A DNA stretch of 64,000 bases from Pseudomonadota bacterium (GTDB lineage: Bacteria > Pseudomonadota > Gammaproteobacteria > Burkholderiales > Burkholderiaceae_C): contig JAKOYD010000131.1 of NCBI GenBank assembly GCA_029780695.1, positions 23,282 to 87,281 on the forward strand, given 5' to 3'. The position numbers were made by a program, and so were the translations under genes. Positions 54,901 to 63,846 of the stretch are shown here, piece after piece. Position 1 is the first letter of the stretch, and every line of letters starts with the position of its first letter. The notes under the pieces were generated by a model. It made no database searches and was not told where the DNA came from. It saw only the letters and a list, made by a program, of their open reading frames with translations.

Positions 54901-57900
54901 GTTGGCCATGCCCTCGGCGATGAACTCCAGCACGTTGGTGGCAGCGTAGCGCTTGCCCAGGCCGGGGTCGACCGCCAGCACGTGGTCCAGCAGTTTCTCG
55001 GCCGCGGTGTACAGCGCCGGTTCAGCCATCAGCCCCTTGATCGTGGCGGCGTGCACGCCCTCGTGCATCAGGGTGTGCAGCGGCGCGCGCATGTCCTCCA
55101 GCATCACGATGCTGTGGTTGCCGGTGTTGTAGTAGCCGAACGCACCGCCTGTGCGTTTCTCGTTGGTCGTCACTACGCCGGCGTCGCCCGCCACCTTGGC
55201 AATACCGCGCGCCAGCACGTGCATGAAGCTGTTGTCCGTGGTCTGCACGACGGTATCCATCAGCGCGCCCAGACCCTGGTATCCGGTGCCCAGCGCGGCG
55301 TGCACGGCTGCGTTCGCCGGGTCGGCGGCGTTGGCAAGCACCTGCTCCACCGTGCCCACCAGGAAGTGCGACGCGGCGCGGGCGTCCGCCAGCACGTCGG
55401 GGCGCCCGTCCTTGCGCGCCTCGGTCTCAATTGCCTGCACCGCCTCGCGCGTGATCTCGCGCAAGTAGGCGCGGTCGCCCGGGCGGTTGTAGTCCTTCAC
55501 GTCCAGCGCCACGGACGAGATGCGGCGGGCGTGCTCCACGTACAGGTCGCTGACCATCAGCTCACCGCGCCACCCGTCGGGGCGAGCCACGGCGTTCGGC
55601 AGCACGTCCTCAGTAGAACGTGCCAGCGGCGACTTTGGGCGGTCCGCGGCCGCCACCTCCGGGGCGACCTCGTGAGCCTTCATCGTGGTGTCGGTCCTGG
55701 GCTTCTCCTTCGTGCCGTTGATGCGGTACTCGGTCGAGGCTTTCTTCGCCACCTTCAACAGCGCCGTCTTGTCGACGTCATCGGGCAACCCTTCGATGAA
55801 CGACGACCAGCTCGCATCGAGCTCCGCATGGGTGCGCGACTGGTTGCCGCCGTACTCGAACTTGCGCTGCAGCTCGCGCAGCATGCGTTTGTCGTGGGCG
55901 TTCAGTCCGGTCCGCTCGCGCAGGTCGGCGTACAGCTTGCCGGCCGCCTTCACGAAGCCCTCCAGCGCCTGCGGCGAGGTCAGTTTCGATACGTCCTTGC
56001 CCAGCAGCACGTCGGACACGCGCTCCGCGACCTGCGCGTAGCGGTCCGCCGCCTGCTTCTGCACGGCCTTCTCGGCCATCATGCGGCGGTCGCGGTCGTT
56101 GAGCTCCCCGGCGGCGCGATCGGCCTGGCGCTGCTTGTAGACCTTGGCCGCGTCCTCGCGGATCAGCATCAGCGCCTCCGCAGCGCCCGGCAGGTTGAAG
56201 ATGTGCCGCGGCTTGCCGTAGCGGTCCTTCGACTCGGTGTTCAGCACCTGCATCAGCGCGTTGCGCGCGGCCACGTCCAGCTGGTCGGCGTTGTCGGCGA
56301 TCTTCATGATGCGCGCGGTGATCGCCTTGAAGCCGTCCGACGCCTCGGCCGCGGCCACGGTGCGGCGGTCGGCGTAGTCCGCCTCGCTCTCGCCCCGGCG
56401 CTTGGCCAGGTCCAGCCGCTGGCTCATGTGGTACTGCACCCATGCGCGCGCCGCGTCGGCCACCACCGATTTGAACTGCTTCAGCCCTTCGGCGTTCAGC
56501 GTGCCGTGCTCGGCCTGGTACGAGGCCCGGCGGCGCTGCAGCGCGGCGCGCGTGTCCTGGTTCTTCTCGCCCTTCAGCTGCGCCTTCAGCGCGGCGATCT
56601 GCGCGCTGAAGTCGGCGGTGTTGCTGGCCGTGCTGTAGGCGCGGCTCTGGCCATCCGTGTCGGTGCGAATCTGGATGTTGTCCTCGCCGAAATACGCCGC
56701 CGCCGAATGGATGTCGGCGCCCCAGTCCATGTCGCGCCGCCCGGTGCCAGCCGACTCGGCGCGCACCGGCCCGTAGACGACCTTGGTCTGCGCTGCCTCC
56801 AGCGCGTCCTTGGCCGCGTAGTAGGCCTGTCGGGACTCGGTATCCCAACGACGCGACTGCGCGTTCTCCAAGGCCTGCTGCTTGGCCGCGGCCAGCTTGT
56901 CCAGGTTGACCCCCACCTCGTTGCGAGTGGGTTGGCTGATCAGCACCTGCAGTTGGCGCTGCAGTGTCTTGATGCGCGGCGCGTCGGCCGTGGTCTCCCC
57001 GACGGCGCCCGCGCGCCCCTGAAGCGCCGCGATCTCCGTCTGCAGCCCCTTGATGTCGTTCGCACGGGTCGCCGCCGACTGCTTGTTCACCAGGGCGTCC
57101 AGCTCGGTCTCGGCCTTGGCCAGCGAGCGGCGCGCCGAGGCGATGCCCGTGGTGTTGGACGCCGGCAGCGTCTCCAGCAGCTTCTCCACGGTGGTGATCG
57201 TCTGCTGTAGCTTCTTCATGCGCGCCAGCGCCAGGCTGTTCTGCACGCCCGCCTCGCGTGCGCGCGCCTCGCCCAGCCCCTCGGCCCGCGTCCTGGGCTC
57301 GAACATCGCCGACTCGTCGCCCACCTGCAGCCGCTCGGGGCGGGTCGTGTCGATGCCGGCGTTCTCGCCCGTTCCGTCCGTGTCCAGCACCCGCGCCTTG
57401 CGTGTGTCGCCGGAGCGTAGCGCCTCTTCGCCCTTGATCAGGTCCAGGCGGTCCTTGAAGTCGGCCACGCGCTGGCGCTCTACGCCCACGGCGGTCTGCA
57501 GCCGCTGGGCACGGGCGCCGTCGCCCGCATCCTTCGCTGCGCGGCGCGCGCTGATCAGCCGGTCCAGCATGTCGACGGCGTCGGTGTACTCGCGCGTCAT
57601 CTCCTGCTTGTGCGTCACCAGTTCGTCGCCGCTCAGGTAGGTCAGTGTGTCGCGTTCCTGCAGCAACCAATCTTCCTTCGGCGTACCGTCGAAGTTGGTC
57701 TCGCCGCGCTTGTTGGCGTCGGGCCGGAACCCCAGCCCGCGGATGTCGCCCACCGTCAACGGCTCGCCACCCACGGTGGCAATCACCATGCTGTCCTTGA
57801 GCGCGGGCGGCTCGCCGCCATAGTGGTGCACCAGGTCGGCGTACGCCGTCATGAACGCACGCGCCGCGCGGTGTCGCCCAGTGTTGTCCGACTCGCTCCA

Positions 57901-60894
57901 GGGTAGCCGGGCCAGGTAGCGCTGCGTCATCTTGCGCAGGTCCATCTGCGCAGGCTTCAGCGTGTCCTGGCCCTGCAAATACCGCGCGTAGTCCTCATCG
58001 GTTTCGCCCGCCTGCTGCGTGCGCGGCTTGCCGCGGCTGAAGCTCAGCGCCAGGTCGGGGTTGTCCTTCAGCTGGTTGCCGTTGCGCTTCGCGTCGTACG
58101 CCATGGCGCGGAGGTCGCCGTCACGGACGTTGTCTCCATCGTCGCGCCCCTGCAGCTTGATATAGCCGTAGGTGCCGTAATCCTCCTCGGCCACACCCTT
58201 GAGCTCCGGGAAACGCTCGCGCACCTGCTCGCGCGTCATGCCGGTCTGGCGCATGTAGTCGTGGAGCGTGACGAAGCTGACCGAGTGCTGTGGGTACTCA
58301 GCCTGCAACGCCTTGATCTTCTTCTCGGTCGTGCTGGTCGCGGTGGCCTGGTTCTTCGCCAGGCGCTTGTTGTGCTCCACCGTGCGCAGCAGCCCGCCGA
58401 CGTTGCGGTCGTAGGGGTCGAACTCGTCCACGGCGTCGCCTTCCTGGCCAGCCACGCGCGAGCTCGGCTGCCCGTCCGTGCCCGCATACAACGTGCGGGG
58501 GCTGCCGTCGCTGTTGCGTTCGTAGCGCGCCTGCTCCTGCTCCATGTCGTAGGCCAGCTCGGTCTGTGCCGCGGTGTCCTCGTCCGCGTCCTGACCCGAC
58601 TGGGTCGACAGGGCGGGGGCCTGCTCGCCACGGCCCTGCAGGCGCTTCGAGTTCGTCTCCAGCAGACGCATGGCGGCGGGCGCGTTCGGCCCGTACGCCT
58701 CGTCGATGACCGCCAGCATCTGCGCGTTGTTCACCGTGCGCTCGTTGGGGCCGGCGTTGGAGTCCAGCTCGCCGTTGGCCCAGCGCTCCAGGTGGCGGAA
58801 GAAGTTCGTCCGCTGGCGGTCGCCCATGCGCGTGGCCGCGCCGGGGTCCAGCAGGTCCTGCAACCCGGCGTGCAGCGACGCATAGTGCTTGCCCGCCGCC
58901 TGCAGCTGCGCCACGTTGGCGAACACCTGCTCGCGCGTGTCTGGGTTCGGCTCGTTCGCCGCCTGGTAGATGTCGGCGATGACGTCGCCGGCGTCCGGGC
59001 CCAGCAGCGTGATCATCGCGTCGTGCCACTTGTTCAGGCTGCTCTTCGCGGCCAGCGCGTCCAGCGCCTGCAGCTTGCCGCCGCCGATGCTCGGCGGGTT
59101 CTCCATGTTGCGCGCGGCCGTCAGGTAGTTCTGGACGATCTCCGAGATGTTGCCCAGCATTTCCTTGTCGTCCACCGCCCCTTCGGGCAGGCGCGGCAGC
59201 ACGCGGTCGATGATGACCTGGCCAAGCGCCGTGCCCTCCATGGACTTCTTGGCGGGGGTCTTACCCTCCCCCAGCGCGGCGCTGATCTGGAACTGCTCCT
59301 TCAGGTCGCGCGCCGTGGCGGCGAGCGAGTCCAGCGCGGCGCGCGCCTTGACCTTGCCGGCGATGAGCAGGCGGCTGGCTTCGTCGCGCGGGTTCTGACG
59401 CAGCGCCTCGACGGCGCCGGTCAGCTGGTCGAAGTCGGCCTTCGACAGGTTGGCGCTGGTCAGCAGGCCTTCGCCCTTCTGCACCGCCCAGTCGGTGGCG
59501 CGCTGCAGCGCATTGCGCTCAACCTCCAGCGCCTGCTCAGGCGTGGCCGCGGCAGCCAGCTCCTGGTCCGGCACAACCTGGCCGTTGGCGATGGTGTCGG
59601 CCATCACCGTGTCCGGGTCGCCCGCCAACCCGCTGCGCATCGCCTTCACGGCATCCGGCACGGTCTGCGCCGCGACAGTCGCCTTCTCGGCGGCCTTGTT
59701 GGCGGCGTACAGTTCGCGGTGCAGCAGCGCGATCTCGGCGCGCTTCAGGGGGTTGAGCGCGCCGTTGGCCAGCTCGGTCACACGCGCCTTCACCTGAGCC
59801 TGCACGTTCGGGTCGTTCTGCATCTGCTCGATGTAGCCCCGCGCCGTCTGCAGCTTGTCCTTGGCCGTCGCGCCCAGTTCCGAGTCGTTGAACCCGTCGA
59901 TGCCGGCCTTCACCACGTTCTTGAGCGCATCCCAGCTCTGCGTGGCGGCCGACTCCACGCTGGCGCCGGCGGTGCCCGCCGCGTCCGCGGCGGTCTGCGC
60001 GACGTCCGCCACCCCGCGCCCGGCGTCCGCCCGCGCCGAGCGGCCTGCTGCCGCTGCGTCGCTGGCCTGCTGGATGCGGCCGCGCGTGTAGTCGCCCGCG
60101 GTGCCCAGCCCCGCCGCCGGCACGCCGCCGATGGCGCCCGCGATGGCCGCGTCGGTGATGCCGGTCCAGTCCAGCGACTTGTCCGGCGCGGCGCCGAACT
60201 GCTTGAGCGCTTCGGAGCCGCCTTCGGACACGCCTTCCATCGGGATTTCCCAGGCGTTGTGCGCAGCAGCCTGGCGCAGGGACATCGGCGCCGCGCGGCC
60301 GACTGCGCCGCCGAGCTTGCCGCCCACGATGCCGGGCACGATCGACTGCGCGCCCGCCGAGGCCACACCGGTCAGCGCCGCGCGCGCCAGCTGCTCGTCG
60401 GTCAGGTTCTGCTGGCCAGGGTTGGCCTCCTGAATCTTCTGCACCACATCGCCCGCCTCCAGCGGCGAGTAGGCCGCCGTGGCCCGCGCCATGGCGCCGA
60501 GCGGCGTGCGCGCGCCGATGGCCGAGCCGATACCGAGCGCCATCGACGGCGCCGTCTGGCCCAGCACACCGCCGACGTAATCGGAGATATTGCGCAGCGA
60601 CATGCCCTCCTTGCTCAGCTGGCTGAACGAGCCGATGCGCGGGCCGATCTGTTGCGCCTCCTGGTTCAGCGCGGCGGCGTCGCGGTAGCGGTCACGCGCG
60701 AACTGGTCCGCGCCGGCGTAGTCGGCCACGCCGCCCACCGCCGACATGAGCTGGCCGCCCATACCCCGCAGTCCCGCGGCCAAACCGCGCCCCGCCTGGT
60801 CGAAAAAGCCTGTGTTCTCGTCCACCGGGGCGGGCGTCTGCCGGGCGATGGCCTCCTGGCCACGCCGCATCAACTCTTCAAAGCTCGCGGCCAT
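51952..60894 (-). CDS. Giant phage-type protein with two zincin-like motifs (polyvalent/internal virion protein candidate)
   Basis: 2,980 residues. The N terminus (1-300) is Gly/Ala rich with amphipathic hydrophobic stretches (GRGLAAGLRGMGGQLMSAVGG; VGGVLGQTAPSMALGIGSAIGA). Long Ala/Gln/Lys coiled-coil regions follow (about 1230-1380). A first HExxH motif is LHTLMHEGVHAATI (about 1945) with a downstream NVLEFIAE; a second is TAHHEALHGVF (about 2214) with DPEEAAAFAYQFW. Both fit zinc-metallopeptidase layouts. The last 400 residues (MLVAHFKQFIYSFQHTILDRVL; AGYVPVMIAADYVRGLI) resemble the C-terminal domain of large phage polyvalent proteins. AAAGGA precedes the ATG. It is last in a minus-strand operon. 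An injected virion protein is the leading guess. Confidence 0.75.
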   Translation of the reverse strand: MAASFEELMRRGQEAIARQTPAPVDENTGFFDQAGRGLAAGLRGMGGQLMSAVGGVADYAGADQFARDRYRDAAALNQEAQQIGPRIGSFSQLSKEGMSLRNISDYVGGVLGQTAPSMALGIGSAIGARTPLGAMARATAAYSPLEAGDVVQKIQEANPGQQNLTDEQLARAALTGVASAGAQSIVPGIVGGKLGGAVGRAAPMSLRQAAAHNAWEIPMEGVSEGGSEALKQFGAAPDKSLDWTGITDAAIAGAIGGVPAAGLGTAGDYTRGRIQQASDAAAAGRSARADAGRGVADVAQTAADAAGTAGASVESAATQSWDALKNVVKAGIDGFNDSELGATAKDKLQTARGYIEQMQNDPNVQAQVKARVTELANGALNPLKRAEIALLHRELYAANKAAEKATVAAQTVPDAVKAMRSGLAGDPDTVMADTIANGQVVPDQELAAAATPEQALEVERNALQRATDWAVQKGEGLLTSANLSKADFDQLTGAVEALRQNPRDEASRLLIAGKVKARAALDSLAATARDLKEQFQISAALGEGKTPAKKSMEGTALGQVIIDRVLPRLPEGAVDDKEMLGNISEIVQNYLTAARNMENPPSIGGGKLQALDALAAKSSLNKWHDAMITLLGPDAGDVIADIYQAANEPNPDTREQVFANVAQLQAAGKHYASLHAGLQDLLDPGAATRMGDRQRTNFFRHLERWANGELDSNAGPNERTVNNAQMLAVIDEAYGPNAPAAMRLLETNSKRLQGRGEQAPALSTQSGQDADEDTAAQTELAYDMEQEQARYERNSDGSPRTLYAGTDGQPSSRVAGQEGDAVDEFDPYDRNVGGLLRTVEHNKRLAKNQATATSTTEKKIKALQAEYPQHSVSFVTLHDYMRQTGMTREQVRERFPELKGVAEEDYGTYGYIKLQGRDDGDNVRDGDLRAMAYDAKRNGNQLKDNPDLALSFSRGKPRTQQAGETDEDYARYLQGQDTLKPAQMDLRKMTQRYLARLPWSESDNTGRHRAARAFMTAYADLVHHYGGEPPALKDSMVIATVGGEPLTVGDIRGLGFRPDANKRGETNFDGTPKEDWLLQERDTLTYLSGDELVTHKQEMTREYTDAVDMLDRLISARRAAKDAGDGARAQRLQTAVGVERQRVADFKDRLDLIKGEEALRSGDTRKARVLDTDGTGENAGIDTTRPERLQVGDESAMFEPRTRAEGLGEARAREAGVQNSLALARMKKLQQTITTVEKLLETLPASNTTGIASARRSLAKAETELDALVNKQSAATRANDIKGLQTEIAALQGRAGAVGETTADAPRIKTLQRQLQVLISQPTRNEVGVNLDKLAAAKQQALENAQSRRWDTESRQAYYAAKDALEAAQTKVVYGPVRAESAGTGRRDMDWGADIHSAAAYFGEDNIQIRTDTDGQSRAYSTASNTADFSAQIAALKAQLKGEKNQDTRAALQRRRASYQAEHGTLNAEGLKQFKSVVADAARAWVQYHMSQRLDLAKRRGESEADYADRRTVAAAEASDGFKAITARIMKIADNADQLDVAARNALMQVLNTESKDRYGKPRHIFNLPGAAEALMLIREDAAKVYKQRQADRAAGELNDRDRRMMAEKAVQKQAADRYAQVAERVSDVLLGKDVSKLTSPQALEGFVKAAGKLYADLRERTGLNAHDKRMLRELQRKFEYGGNQSRTHAELDASWSSFIEGLPDDVDKTALLKVAKKASTEYRINGTKEKPRTDTTMKAHEVAPEVAAADRPKSPLARSTEDVLPNAVARPDGWRGELMVSDLYVEHARRISSVALDVKDYNRPGDRAYLREITREAVQAIETEARKDGRPDVLADARAASHFLVGTVEQVLANAADPANAAVHAALGTGYQGLGALMDTVVQTTDNSFMHVLARGIAKVAGDAGVVTTNEKRTGGAFGYYNTGNHSIVMLEDMRAPLHTLMHEGVHAATIKGLMAEPALYTAAEKLLDHVLAVDPGLGKRYAATNVLEFIAEGMANPYTQERLKAIPASAEVQGLLGKVATAWDAFVAIARRALGLGEKHTSALSQMIDLGAAAMKATQDSTLTLAEVKERRAALQERAKADDTKLFNELKRHDNPKELQRAVKDMNDADAPARLVDAGNARIRELLNSSPKAAYAAGTVRYSMDATRPGTQAMSAQQQAEAKAYVEKVLGPKAVVEFVATMGHAGEYHQRAKTGEHVLRLATTALDPMGTAHHEALHGVFQELRDLGIGDVQKIVEAVAQSPVVMAQLRERLKHSPEALKQLGDPEEAAAFAYQFWSADPKGFKLGAAPRSLFERVQRAILKVLGIMTNDERALAVFEYLEQGGLVRDGNNVPAIKRATLEIGRNRAVDALNDIKAPLERLYGAVLSAGHARVRDMENASLTRIADLVKLEHTSEGADPGYLPAARVRNTEQLNKLGAMFEGVSEDTMGKALAALQTETSAVTPEAEALRVQVRAYLDDMFTYLRGAGVVMGDTGYGKNYFPRVWSPELIARDPKAFRAMLDQYQLPRGVMTTLLNQGGYDIGLAVDRPGMQASKTRELAMISGADAEPFMVKDLRGILTNYTRQATKRAEWARRFGSKNERLDALLAQAEQDGATADQLAVTKDYLKGVTGTLGGNIDPRARQLMGNMLVYQNIRLLPLALFSSIVDPIGIVVRGGTVGDAWRGFTRGMKESVGTLLKKDYQFDDATQLAETLGVIESSALSTFMSDMYSEGATSGLGKKINEQFFRWNLMEQYTRSTRVAASQAAMKFIERHVRSPNRHSDRYLAELGLSRSDFDARGNWLPAAEDKYAVAINRWVDGAILRPDAADRTIWMNDPNWMLVAHFKQFIYSFQHTILDRVLHEVKAGNYGPAVALAGYVPVMIAADYVRGLIQGGGEEPEWKKNWGAWDYISNGVERAGLYGVGQFGTDFLQDIQRGGVGVGALAGPTVEQLVQGAQVLGGRREFESFALKSMPANALYRGYVTGGHDETREPATQQ

Positions 60895-60909
60895 GTGCGG
60901 TCCTTTGCA

Positions 60910-62805
60910 TCAAAACTGCTTGAGGGCATCGAACCGACGGGTGCGGTTGTCCACCCAGTCGTTCGGCAGGACGGCCGAGCCGCCGTTCTCGTAATCCACG
61001 TGGCGCTGCAACAGGGTGCCACCGCCGCGCAGCTTGTAGGTCGGCGCGCCGTACCAGGTGCTGCTCTTGCCCGTGATGTCCATGTCCTGCGGAGACACCG
61101 CGCGGGGGCCGCTGCCGCTGCGCGCCTGCAGGTCTTCCAGCGCGATCTTCTGGCGCAGCTGCTCGTGCATGCCCGCGGTCATGCCGTGCACGCCCTGCTG
61201 CTCCAGCGCGGCGGCGCCGGCCGTATCGCCCTGCTTGCGCAGTGCGGCGGCGGACTCGGCAACCATCTGCTCCGCGCGTTGCATGTGGCGCCCCACGGCG
61301 GCGGTGTCCGCCGTCGCCTGCCCAGTCTTGGGGTCGCGCGTGGTGTACATCGTGCCAAGCCGGTCAGCGGTGGCCTTGGCCGCCGAGTCCTGCGCGGTGC
61401 GCGCCTTGTAGACGGCGTCCGTGGCGCCGGTGGCCATGGCCTGCACCTCCTTGGCGCCGTCCAGGTCGCCGCCGGCCGCCAGCAGCTGCGCGGCCTTGCC
61501 GTAGTCACCGCCGGCCTTCTCGATGGCCGCTGCGTGGCGCTGCTGCGTCGCCCGCTCCTGCATCAGTTTGAACAACTCGGTATTGCGCTTGCCGCCCGCG
61601 TTGATCATCGCCTCCTGCAAACGCCCCTGGCGGTCCAGCGCGCCGCGCAGGTTGGCGCCCTGCTCGCCCATGGCGGTCTTCTGCAGGCCGGCGTTGATCT
61701 CCGCCGCCTTGAGGTCCACGCCAGGCTGGGCGTTGCGGGCCTCGGCGTCGGCCGCCAGCGCCTTGTTGTACGCCTCGCCCGCCAGGTTGCCGACCGGGCG
61801 GCCGCGACGGTCGTACTGCGTGTTGGTCATGCTGGTGGCGGCAATCTCCAGGTTGCGCAGGTTGTTGCGCGCTTCCCAGCTGTTGCCGCTGTGCGCCACG
61901 ACGGGGGCACGCAGAGTGCCGGCGCCGTCGGGGTTGATGCTCTTGTAGATGTCGGCCACGCGCTGTGCCGCGGCGGCGCCCGAGTCCACACCGTTGCCGA
62001 CAAAGCCGCCGCGGGGGTCTGCCCCGTTGATCGTCGCATTGGGGCCGATGTTCTTGCCCGAGTAGGTGTTGGTCGCCGGGTCGTACTTGATGTCGTTGAC
62101 CGGCGCAGCGGGCGCGGCCCCCGGGGCGGCCGACACCGCCGGGCTGGCCTGCGTGCCCGCGGCCAGGCGCTGGTCGGTCGGGTTTGCAGACGATTGCCCG
62201 ATGAAAGATGTCTGGGAAGTAGAAGGGGTCGGCGGGTTGCGCAGGGACTGCTCCGCTTTGTGCTGCAGATAGGCGCTGTCGTCGACACCCCAATCCCGAC
62301 CGAAGGCCTTGCCGGTGTTCCGAACGAGCTGGTTGATCGTGCCGCCGATGGTGTCCCTGGTGTCATCGGACAACGCGCTGTCCAGCGCTCCATGCGCGGC
62401 GCGGGCGCCGAGGTAGACCGCTGCTGGGCCAGTACCCACACCAGTCAACAGCGCACCGGAAGCAGCGGCGTCCAGCGCGTTGAGCCCTGCTTGGCCGTAA
62501 TTACCCTCAGCGGCGTTCTTCGCCGCGCTGTAGGTGCCGAGCCCTACACCGGCCGCGCCCGCCGCTTTACCTACCAACGCCCCGGTCGCCGATGCTGCAT
62601 GTCCTGCCGAATCCATACCCCGGCGGAGAAGCCCCGGCTTAGTAATCGGTGAAGCGGGTTGTTGGGGTCGCGCCGCGGCAGCGGCGGCCTCGGTCGCGCT
62701 GTCCGCAGCAGCGCGAAACGGCGCCGTTCGTTGTGCCTGCCACGCCTGCGCTTCAGGCGACTGGCCTGGTTGAAACCGGCGAAGATTTTCGTCGTATAGC
62801 GCCAT
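60910..62805 (-). CDS. Ala-rich phage-structural-type protein, unrecognised
   Basis: 631 residues, strongly Ala/Gly rich. A hydrophobic glycine-rich segment (GALVGKAAGAAGVGLGTYSAAKNAAEG ... GALLTGVGTGPAAVYLGARAA) lies at about 75-145, a Pro/Ala linker at about 190-250, and long helical Ala/Gln/Lys stretches at 340-560. The C-terminal part (STWYGAPTYKLRGGGTLLQRHVDYENGGSAVLPNDW) looks globular. The composition and place before a giant protein resemble internal core proteins of podophages, but no domain is identified. The ATG at 62805 (TAGGAG seven bases upstream) is preferred over a GTG one codon earlier. Gap to the giant gene is 15 bases. Confidence 0.72.
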   Translation of the reverse strand: MALYDENLRRFQPGQSPEAQAWQAQRTAPFRAAADSATEAAAAAARPQQPASPITKPGLLRRGMDSAGHAASATGALVGKAAGAAGVGLGTYSAAKNAAEGNYGQAGLNALDAAASGALLTGVGTGPAAVYLGARAAHGALDSALSDDTRDTIGGTINQLVRNTGKAFGRDWGVDDSAYLQHKAEQSLRNPPTPSTSQTSFIGQSSANPTDQRLAAGTQASPAVSAAPGAAPAAPVNDIKYDPATNTYSGKNIGPNATINGADPRGGFVGNGVDSGAAAAQRVADIYKSINPDGAGTLRAPVVAHSGNSWEARNNLRNLEIAATSMTNTQYDRRGRPVGNLAGEAYNKALAADAEARNAQPGVDLKAAEINAGLQKTAMGEQGANLRGALDRQGRLQEAMINAGGKRNTELFKLMQERATQQRHAAAIEKAGGDYGKAAQLLAAGGDLDGAKEVQAMATGATDAVYKARTAQDSAAKATADRLGTMYTTRDPKTGQATADTAAVGRHMQRAEQMVAESAAALRKQGDTAGAAALEQQGVHGMTAGMHEQLRQKIALEDLQARSGSGPRAVSPQDMDITGKSSTWYGAPTYKLRGGGTLLQRHVDYENGGSAVLPNDWVDNRTRRFDALKQF

Positions 62806-62818
62806 CACTCAACTCCTA

Positions 62819-63082
62819 TCAATAAGCCACCCACCGAACAGCGTCGGCAGGAATCATCACACCCCGGTCGATGAGCACCTGAAGCGCGTTTTTGCCGTAT
62901 GCGCCGGGAGCGCTCATCAGCACGTGGCAGTGCTCGACCGCATACTTGTTCTCTTCACGAAGCAGACGCTCGAACCACGCCAGCACCTCAGAGGACGGGG
63001 GGCAGTCAACCCCTCCCTGAGCGCCCCAACGGCGCATCATGCGCCGGAACTCGTCCTGGTCAGCGTCCGCGGATGGGTTCAT
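62819..63082 (-). CDS. Small protein of the element operon, unknown function
   Basis: 87 residues without membrane spans. It begins with an acidic stretch and EFRRMMRRWGAQGG and ends with YGKNALQVLIDRGVMIPADAVRWVAY, a pattern seen in small phage proteins that I cannot name. Its start overlaps the stop of the J-domain gene by four bases (ATGA) and it is 13 bases before the 631-residue gene, so it belongs to the operon. Confidence 0.65.
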   Translation of the reverse strand: MNPSADADQDEFRRMMRRWGAQGGVDCPPSSEVLAWFERLLREENKYAVEHCHVLMSAPGAYGKNALQVLIDRGVMIPADAVRWVAY

Positions 63083-63552
63083 CGCATCGCCCCTGCCAGC
63101 ACCGCGACCAACAACACCGCCAACAAGAAACCGAGCAACGGATATGTCACCCAGTTAGGGATCGTGTACCTCCTCGTGTACAGGTCGCGCTCGGCCTGGG
63201 AGCGGGGTTGAAACGCCGAAGCCACCCCCGCGCCGAACGCCTTCACGATCTCCGCAACCTCTTCAAACGGATCGACGAAACGCGACTCGCGGGCCCGCTT
63301 CACCGGCTCGGGCGGCGTCGAGCCGCGGCTCTCCGTCTGGTCCTTCAGCCACTGGTCGTAGGCCGCGCGCACCGTCTCGTCGCCCACCACGCGGTAGGCC
63401 TCGTTGATCGCGCTCATGCGCTGCCGCGCCTCGTCCAGGCGGCCGGCGTTGCGGTCGGGGTGCCAGCGCTGCGCCAGGTGCCGATAGGCACCGCGGATCA
63501 CCTCCGGGCTGGCCGTCGGCAGCACTTCGAGCACGTCGTAATATGTGTGCAT
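63079..63552 (-). CDS. J-domain (DnaJ-type) protein with C-terminal membrane anchor
   Basis: 157 residues. An N-terminal J domain (MHTYYDVLEVLPTASPEVIRGAYRHLAQRW then HPDRNAG) has the essential HPD tripeptide, needed to stimulate DnaK ATPase, and helices II-III-IV to about residue 65. A charged linker and a C-terminal membrane helix (VTYPLLGFLLAVLLVAVLAGAM) follow. No Gly/Phe or zinc domain is present, so it is a type III J protein. The start at 63552 gives the canonical J-domain beginning; ATG 63561 adds three residues. It is the first gene of the operon with the giant protein. Confidence 0.83.
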   Translation of the reverse strand: MHTYYDVLEVLPTASPEVIRGAYRHLAQRWHPDRNAGRLDEARQRMSAINEAYRVVGDETVRAAYDQWLKDQTESRGSTPPEPVKRARESRFVDPFEEVAEIVKAFGAGVASAFQPRSQAERDLYTRRYTIPNWVTYPLLGFLLAVLLVAVLAGAMR

Positions 63553-63635
63553 GGCGAGCATTATCTCAGCGGCGCGGGGCGTTGGACAGGGCGCGACACC
63601 AGGTAGAAGCCCGCTCCCGACCGCGACAGCGTTAG

Positions 63636-63660
63636 CAGCACCCTTTAAAACGGGGTGCTG
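63636..63660. repeat. Short hairpin upstream of the J-domain gene
   Basis: A perfect 8-base stem (CAGCACCC / GGGTGCTG) with a nine-base AT-rich loop. It may be an operator or an attenuator for the minus-strand operon. No T-run follows on either side. Confidence 0.45.
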
Positions 63661-63745
63661 AGCACCACCCAAAAGGGCGTTACAAGCGTAGTTTTCAGCA
63701 CAAAAAAGCACAAAAAACGGCGCCCTTTTCCCTCTTATTCTTCTC

Positions 63746-63769
63746 TTTTGTAATTTTGTAATTTTGTAA
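63746..63769. repeat. Three perfect tandem copies of TTTTGTAA in an AT-rich island
   Basis: The 8-base unit occurs three times without gaps inside about 90 bases of AT-rich DNA (63700-63800), very unlike the rest of the window. It probably contains the operon promoter or a phage control region. Confidence 0.75.
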
Positions 63770-63846
63770 TTGAATAAAGTTATCAGTAGAAAAAGAAGAG
63801 GCGGAATCAATAATCAAGTGCAACACCCACCCGGTAAGGTACCCCG

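Noticed and set aside
53710..62652. Very long plus-strand frames (about 1,166 and 1,463 residues) opposite the giant gene
   Set aside because: They are antisense shadows rich in His, Arg and Val with no recognisable domain; the minus-strand frames have ribosome sites and motifs.
63553..63810. N-terminal extension of the J-domain protein through the AT-rich island
   Set aside because: The extension has different composition, crosses tandem repeats and a hairpin, and lacks any domain; J domains normally start at the N terminus.
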